Assembly: GCF_000424005.1 (NCBI RefSeq)
Contig: NZ_AUJB01000003.1
Coordinates: 1 to 64,000 of the forward strand
Length of the DNA: 64,000 nucleotides
Reading direction: 5' to 3'
From: Pseudobutyrivibrio ruminis CF1b
Lineage (GTDB): Bacteria; Bacillota; Clostridia; Lachnospirales; Lachnospiraceae
Shown: piece after piece, positions 59,741 to 64,000 of the stretch
Layout: the number at the start of each line of letters is the position of its first letter
Numbering within the stretch: position 1 is the stretch's first letter
Notes under the pieces: generated by a model
Seen by the model: the letters and a program-made list of their open reading frames with translations, nothing else
Database searches by the model: none
What the model was told of the DNA's origin: nothing
Translations under genes and position numbers: made by a program

Positions 59741-61780
59741 TTACTCTGTTAAATCTGCCTCAATTTTAAACTTGGCAAGTTCATCATTAATTGCAAGTGC
59801 AGAATCTGAAACAGAATTAGCAACATTCTCTACACCCTGGCTTTCTGATGCAATCTGATTTGCACTTTCAGCTAAGGCAGTAATTGTAGCTGAAATTTCT
59901 TCTGAACTAGCTGACTGCTCTTCTGAAATAGCTGCAACAGATGAAGCTATATCATTTACCTCACCCATCATATTAATCATTCGCGCCATAGTTTCAGCTG
60001 CCTGATTCAAATCATCATAAATCTTATTAAAACTTGTTCCTGCCTTTTCTACAGCTTCGCCACTTTCATTAATTGAATCTGTATTTCGCTGAGATTTATC
60101 AGCAAGATCTGATATAAGTCCTGTAATCTGCTTAATAATATCTCCAATTTCCTTAGCGGCATCCTGCGAATTCTGAGCAAGCTTTCCAATTTCATCAGCA
60201 ACAACTGCAAAGCCCTTACCAGCCTCACCGGCACGAGCAGCTTCAATTGAAGCATTAAGTGAAAGAAGATTTGTCTGTTCAGCGATAGAATCAATCATCT
60301 GTACAATATCTGTAATCTGCTTTGCAGACTCACCAACAGTTGTAACAACCTCATTCATCTCACCCATGGATTCAGTAATACGTCCCATGTTTTTCTGAAC
60401 GGCTGACATATCTTCCTGTCCAATCTTTGCCTGTTCAACTAAATCAAGCATTACTGTATTGGTTGAATTACCATTATCAGTCAAATCAGAAACTGCCTGA
60501 GCAAGACTTGTTGCGTTTTCAGCAAGTTCACCAACTGCATTTGTTATGTCATCCATGGTCTCCTGAATCTGCCCCATAGATGTAGACTGATCCGATGCCT
60601 CTGAACTCATCTTTCCAGATGCACTCTTAGAGGTTTCCGAATCCTCCTGAAGCTGCTCAGCCTTACCTTGAATTGAACTAATGGCTCCGTTCATTATTTG
60701 AACGAAACGAGTCATCTCATTACTGATAAGACCAATTTCATCGCCTCTATCCCTTGGCATTTTTGCAGTAAAATCACCATCTGAAATCTTTAAAATACTA
60801 TCTGAAAGGCTATTTACAGGCTTAGTAATTATTCGGCTAACTGTAAGTTGAATTACGATTACTATAAGGAGTATAAGCAATACCATTACAAACAACGAAA
60901 TTTTCATAAAGCTATTTGCTTCCTTCATTACATCATCCACTGAAACAGAAGAAATTAGTGTCCATGGTGTACCAGGAATTGCTGCAGCACTTACATAATA
61001 ATCAATTCCTGTTGTTGGCTGATTAATCTTAATAACCTCTGTAGAACCACTATCTATATAATTCTTACAATCTATTAAGAACTGGCTTCCAGACTCTTCT
61101 ATTTTCATACCATTCTTATCTGTTTCGAAATAAGAAACAATATATTCTTTATCAAGAACAACTGAGCCACCAGTTTTCATAGGAGTAAGCTGAGCGACTT
61201 CATCTTGAAGCTGTGTTAAGAAAACATCAACTCCAGCAACACCAAATTCACCATTATAGAAATCAACTGCTCTAACATATGTAACGCACATTTCACCTGA
61301 ACCTGAATCAATATAAGGCTCTGTGGCTACGAATGTCTGATTATCTTTTCCCAAAGCATACCAACCGCGTTCAGTTGGCTTCCATGAAGCATCCTGTATA
61401 GTTCCATTTGCAAAGAAATATGAGTTATCCGAGAATCCAACATAAATACCAGAGTTTGGAACAGGCTGATAGTTAACTGATGGTTCACAGTACTTTAAAT
61501 ATGTATTATGGTCTTCCATAGGAAGCTGTTCCATAGTGTCACAATACTCACCAAATTTTGCAGTCAGCATCTTAAAGCCACTGCCAAGTGTCTGTGCATT
61601 ATCATTACCCTCTGCCTGCAAATCCATCATTGCAATTTCGGTAATAATACTTCGTGCATTAAAAGAAATAAACAGAATGATACCTACAGTACCTATCAAA
61701 ATAATAGGTACTAAACGAATCATTAATGAAGCACCGATACTCTTCTTAACTCGTTTCGTCTTTTTTGCCTTCTTACCCAT
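59741..61780 (-). CDS. Methyl-accepting chemotaxis protein
   Basis: A 679-residue chemoreceptor. A basic N-terminus and helix (about 20-45), a double Cache sensor outside the cell ([11 protein letters not shown]-like region, [22 protein letters not shown]), a second helix (about 292-318), HAMP (about 320-372) and the signalling coiled coil (about 400-670), whose tip is visible as [40 protein letters not shown] in separate pieces. Cache receptors of this type often sense amino acids, carboxylates or sugars; ligand unknown. GGGGGGTAG precedes the ATG. Single gene. Confidence 0.92.
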   Translation of the reverse strand: MGKKAKKTKRVKKSIGASLMIRLVPIILIGTVGIILFISFNARSIITEIAMMDLQAEGNDNAQTLGSGFKMLTAKFGEYCDTMEQLPMEDHNTYLKYCEPSVNYQPVPNSGIYVGFSDNSYFFANGTIQDASWKPTERGWYALGKDNQTFVATEPYIDSGSGEMCVTYVRAVDFYNGEFGVAGVDVFLTQLQDEVAQLTPMKTGGSVVLDKEYIVSYFETDKNGMKIEESGSQFLIDCKNYIDSGSTEVIKINQPTTGIDYYVSAAAIPGTPWTLISSVSVDDVMKEANSFMKISLFVMVLLILLIVIVIQLTVSRIITKPVNSLSDSILKISDGDFTAKMPRDRGDEIGLISNEMTRFVQIMNGAISSIQGKAEQLQEDSETSKSASGKMSSEASDQSTSMGQIQETMDDITNAVGELAENATSLAQAVSDLTDNGNSTNTVMLDLVEQAKIGQEDMSAVQKNMGRITESMGEMNEVVTTVGESAKQITDIVQMIDSIAEQTNLLSLNASIEAARAGEAGKGFAVVADEIGKLAQNSQDAAKEIGDIIKQITGLISDLADKSQRNTDSINESGEAVEKAGTSFNKIYDDLNQAAETMARMINMMGEVNDIASSVAAISEEQSASSEEISATITALAESANQIASESQGVENVANSVSDSALAINDELAKFKIEADLTE

Positions 61781-61903
61781 ATTTATCTACCCCCCAATAG
61801 TAATTAGTGGACACATTACGTCATTAAGTATTCTACAACTAATTGAGGTTCGATTTATTTTTTTCACACTTTTTTCGATATATTCACAGAATATTCTGAT
61901 AGT

Positions 61904-63124
61904 TTATTTCTTGCTAAGTGCTCTGTAAAGGAATGTGAATACTACACCTACTACAGAGATACATGCTGCAATAAGGAATGCCTGCTGGTATGTACCAGTA
62001 GAAGCTACTGTCTTAGCCATAATCTGTGGTCCGAAGTATCCTGCAAGGGCAAAACCGATGAACATAATACCGTAGTTAACTGAGTTGTTCTTTGGTCCGA
62101 ACTGGTCAGCTGTGAATCCTGGGTAAACGCCCATGAATGAACCAAAGCTGATACCTACTACTGAAAGACCTACGAAGAACTGAGCTGTTGCGCCCTCACC
62201 TGTAAGGTAGAGGCAACCAAGACCTAAAGCACCAAGTACGCATGCAAGTGCAAGTGTATTGATACGACCAATCTTATCTGAAAGTGTACCTGCTACGATT
62301 CTACCGAAAGCGTTGAAAAGAGCAAGAACTGAAACTGCAAGTGCTGCTGAAGCCTCACCAATCATAAGTGTAGCTACTGGCTTAGCCTGTGAGATAACCA
62401 TCATTCCTGAGAATGCACCACATGTAAGAAGAAGGAGCATTACGTAGAATACTGGTGTTGAAAGCATACCCTTCCAATCAAGGTTCTTTGGATCTGCTCC
62501 GCCAATCTGTGCTGCTGGCTCCCAGCCTGCTGGTTTGTAACCTTCAGGACACTGTTCAAGGAAAAGACATGATACTGCAATAAGTACAAGGAATACTACA
62601 CCTACTGCCTTAAAAGCAAATGTTACATCTGAGTTTTTCATAACAACTGTAACAATTGGAGGGAGGATAACTGAGCTTAATCCATATACTGCAGTTGTGA
62701 TTCCACCAATAAGTCCTCTCTTATCTGGGAAGAACTTAACACAGGTAGAAATTGTGCTACCGTATGCCATACCAAGTCCAAGACCACCGATAATACCATA
62801 GGCAAAAATAAGGAATCCAATGCTTGTTGCGAAGCCTGAAAGAAACATTCCAAGACCCCACATAATACCACCTACAAGGATAACCTTCTTTGGACCAAAC
62901 TTATCGTTAAACCAACCACCTGAAATCATAGTGATAGGTCCTACAGAATTTGCAATAGTATATACTATTGCAAGATCTCCAGGTGTAAGCTGCTTTCCTG
63001 TAATTCCACTAAGATAAGCTGCCATCTCAGGTGAAAATACGCTCCAAGCATAAATTGAACCTAAGCAAATGTTAATAAAACATGCTGCGATTAAAATAAT
63101 CCATCTTTTCTTATCTAAATTCAT
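61904..63124 (-). CDS. OFA-family MFS transporter (oxalate/formate antiporter type)
   Basis: A 406-residue transporter with twelve membrane helices. CLGSIYAWSVFSPEM at the start and FNDKFGPKKVILVGG (the MFS loop 2-3 motif) identify the OFA group related to OxlT. Members exchange oxalate, formate or other small carboxylates; the substrate here is not known. AAGGAGAA precedes the ATG. It follows the oxidoreductase gene, with a long hairpin in the 198-bp gap between them. Confidence 0.85.
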   Translation of the reverse strand: MNLDKKRWIILIAACFINICLGSIYAWSVFSPEMAAYLSGITGKQLTPGDLAIVYTIANSVGPITMISGGWFNDKFGPKKVILVGGIMWGLGMFLSGFATSIGFLIFAYGIIGGLGLGMAYGSTISTCVKFFPDKRGLIGGITTAVYGLSSVILPPIVTVVMKNSDVTFAFKAVGVVFLVLIAVSCLFLEQCPEGYKPAGWEPAAQIGGADPKNLDWKGMLSTPVFYVMLLLLTCGAFSGMMVISQAKPVATLMIGEASAALAVSVLALFNAFGRIVAGTLSDKIGRINTLALACVLGALGLGCLYLTGEGATAQFFVGLSVVGISFGSFMGVYPGFTADQFGPKNNSVNYGIMFIGFALAGYFGPQIMAKTVASTGTYQQAFLIAACISVVGVVFTFLYRALSKK

Positions 63125-63221
63125 ATTTTTCTCCTTAGTTTTAAAAGTAGTTATGTGTATTATTTTATGGATAATACGTCATACGACTTTCATTTTGTTG
63201 CTTGATTCTTATACTTTATTG

Positions 63222-63314
63222 CATCTTGTAAGTATCAAGCTCTTGGTGTTACTCAAGCGAAGCTTTCTTCAGCTGAGCGGAGTAATATCCAAGGCTTGAG
63301 ACTGTAACAAGATG
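63222..63314 (-). other. Long imperfect hairpin before the OFA transporter
   Basis: A 93-nt segment folds into one long interrupted stem: outer CATCTTGT/ACAAGATG, then TCAAGC/GCTTGA, CTTGG/CCAAG and TTACTC/GAGTAA, then an inner AGC-T-GAAG / CTTC-GCT hairpin closed by AAAG. Internal loops separate these helices in a regular way. There is no T-run after it on the minus strand, so a plain terminator is unlikely. It ends about 98 bp before the transporter start and begins 9 bp past the oxidoreductase stop. Confidence 0.55.
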
Positions 63315-63322
63315 TACACAGC

Positions 63323-64000
63323 CTAGATGTCAAGTGCTGAGTGGTATCCCCAGTAAACTGCGTTTGTAATTGTAGATACCTTTGCAGCATCTCCAATGAC
63401 ACGTACAAATGGAGCTGCATCAAGAAGCTCATTTACAACATCTGTGCGTGAACGCTGTCCAAGTGCGCAGATTACGCTAGCGCCCTCAACAAGAACTTCC
63501 TTGCCATCCTTATCCTCACATACAACACCTTCTGCTGTAACCTTTACAGCCTTAAGTCCAGTATGAACATCTACGTACTTATCAATTTCCTTAAGAAGAA
63601 GTGGACGATGACGTACATTAGCATCTGGTGCAAGAGCATCTCTCATCTCGATGATAGATACCTTCTTGCCTTCCTGTCCAAGGTGAACTGCACACTCGCA
63701 ACCAGCAAGTCCGCCACCCATAACTACTACGTTGTCGCCAACCTTTTCCTTCTCTTTGTAGTAATTGTTTACGATTACTACGTTGTCTCCATCAAGACCT
63801 GGAATTGGTGGAACAAGTGGAGTAGAACCTACTGCGATGATAATTGCGTCAGCATTTTCCTTCTCAGCATATTCCTTAGTAACCTCTGTGTTAAGACGAA
63901 TCTCAACGCCAGCCTTTCTTGCAAGCTTCTCATATGTTCCTGTAAGCTGGTACATCTCATACTTAAATGGAAGTGCCTGCTCACTCTTAAGGATACCGCC
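63323..64000 (-). CDS. FAD/NAD(P)-binding oxidoreductase, C-terminal part (cut by window edge)
   Basis: The frame is open to the right edge, so the 5' part lies outside. The visible 225 residues match the C-terminal FAD/NAD-binding region of old-yellow-enzyme-type NADH:flavin oxidoreductases (2,4-dienoyl-CoA reductase/enoate reductase/BaiH group): GGILKSEQALPFKYEM, ADAIIIAVGSTPLVPPIPG, NVVVMGGGLAGCECAVHLGQEG, and RVIGDAAKVSTITNAVYWGYHSA. A linked role with the OFA transporter, for example in reducing an imported unsaturated carboxylate, is only a guess. Confidence 0.8.
   Translation of the reverse strand, partial: GGILKSEQALPFKYEMYQLTGTYEKLARKAGVEIRLNTEVTKEYAEKENADAIIIAVGSTPLVPPIPGLDGDNVVIVNNYYKEKEKVGDNVVVMGGGLAGCECAVHLGQEGKKVSIIEMRDALAPDANVRHRPLLLKEIDKYVDVHTGLKAVKVTAEGVVCEDKDGKEVLVEGASVICALGQRSRTDVVNELLDAAPFVRVIGDAAKVSTITNAVYWGYHSALDI

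Overview
The window looks like chromosome from an anaerobic, low-GC Gram-positive bacterium of the Lachnospiraceae, most like a Butyrivibrio/Pseudobutyrivibrio-type xylan degrader. This is inferred from strong GGAGG ribosome-binding sites, T-rich intrinsic terminators, a secreted GH10 xylanase with a CBM9 module next to a cytoplasmic GH115 alpha-glucuronidase, DUF3793 and DUF362 proteins, a short B12-dependent methionine synthase, and a tetrahydrofolate riboswitch in front of folT. The genus is a guess. No rRNA, tRNA, CRISPR array or intact insertion sequence was seen. Most genes lie on the minus strand.

Region 1 (1-13.2 kb) is a visibly A+T-rich defence island. A DpnII-type restriction-modification operon (Dam-like methylase, DpnA-like methylase, DpnII endonuclease) is followed by a protein joining a PD-(D/E)XK nuclease-like domain to a DGQHR domain. 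A second DpnII-family endonuclease lies upstream behind its own promoter, regulator and terminator. Then come HTH regulators, an HNH endonuclease with a MazG-like pyrophosphohydrolase, a NERD-domain protein and a GIY-YIG protein bracketed by two copies of a 59-bp two-hairpin repeat.

Region 2 (13.2-20.6 kb) is a mixed accessory stretch: small zinc-ribbon, lipoprotein and hypothetical genes, a 5'-truncated Rpn-type gene, a SprT-like protein, a formate/nitrite-type channel, an HTH-nucleotidyltransferase fusion, a PBECR-like nuclease followed by a candidate structured RNA, an HTH-AbrB regulator with an acyltransferase, and an alpha/beta hydrolase.

Region 3 (20.7-30.6 kb) holds a LysR-metH pair, a very large surface protein with a C-terminal membrane anchor, and a lipoprotein.

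Region 4 (30.7-43.5 kb) is a dense signalling block: GHKL anti-sigma-type kinase, SpoIIE-type phosphatase, active-looking HD-GYP, hybrid histidine kinase with Hpt, degenerate HD-GYP with a duplicated C-terminal domain, Hpt protein, receiver protein, receiver-winged-helix regulator, STAS protein and a possible second GHKL-like protein. Three transcription units here share one promoter layout: two TGTGA repeats 11 bp apart, then a -10 box exactly 12 bp downstream. Together they suggest one regulon that joins a phosphorelay, a partner switch and c-di-GMP sensing.

Region 5 (43.6-64 kb) is core and metabolic: MATE exporter, DUF362 ferredoxin-like protein, DUF3793 protein, folT-folC-mnmA under a THF riboswitch, secreted 5'-nucleotidase, cyclic-nucleotide-binding protein, the xylanase and GH115 genes, a chemoreceptor, an OFA-family transporter behind a long hairpin, and the end of a flavin/FAD oxidoreductase cut by the window edge.
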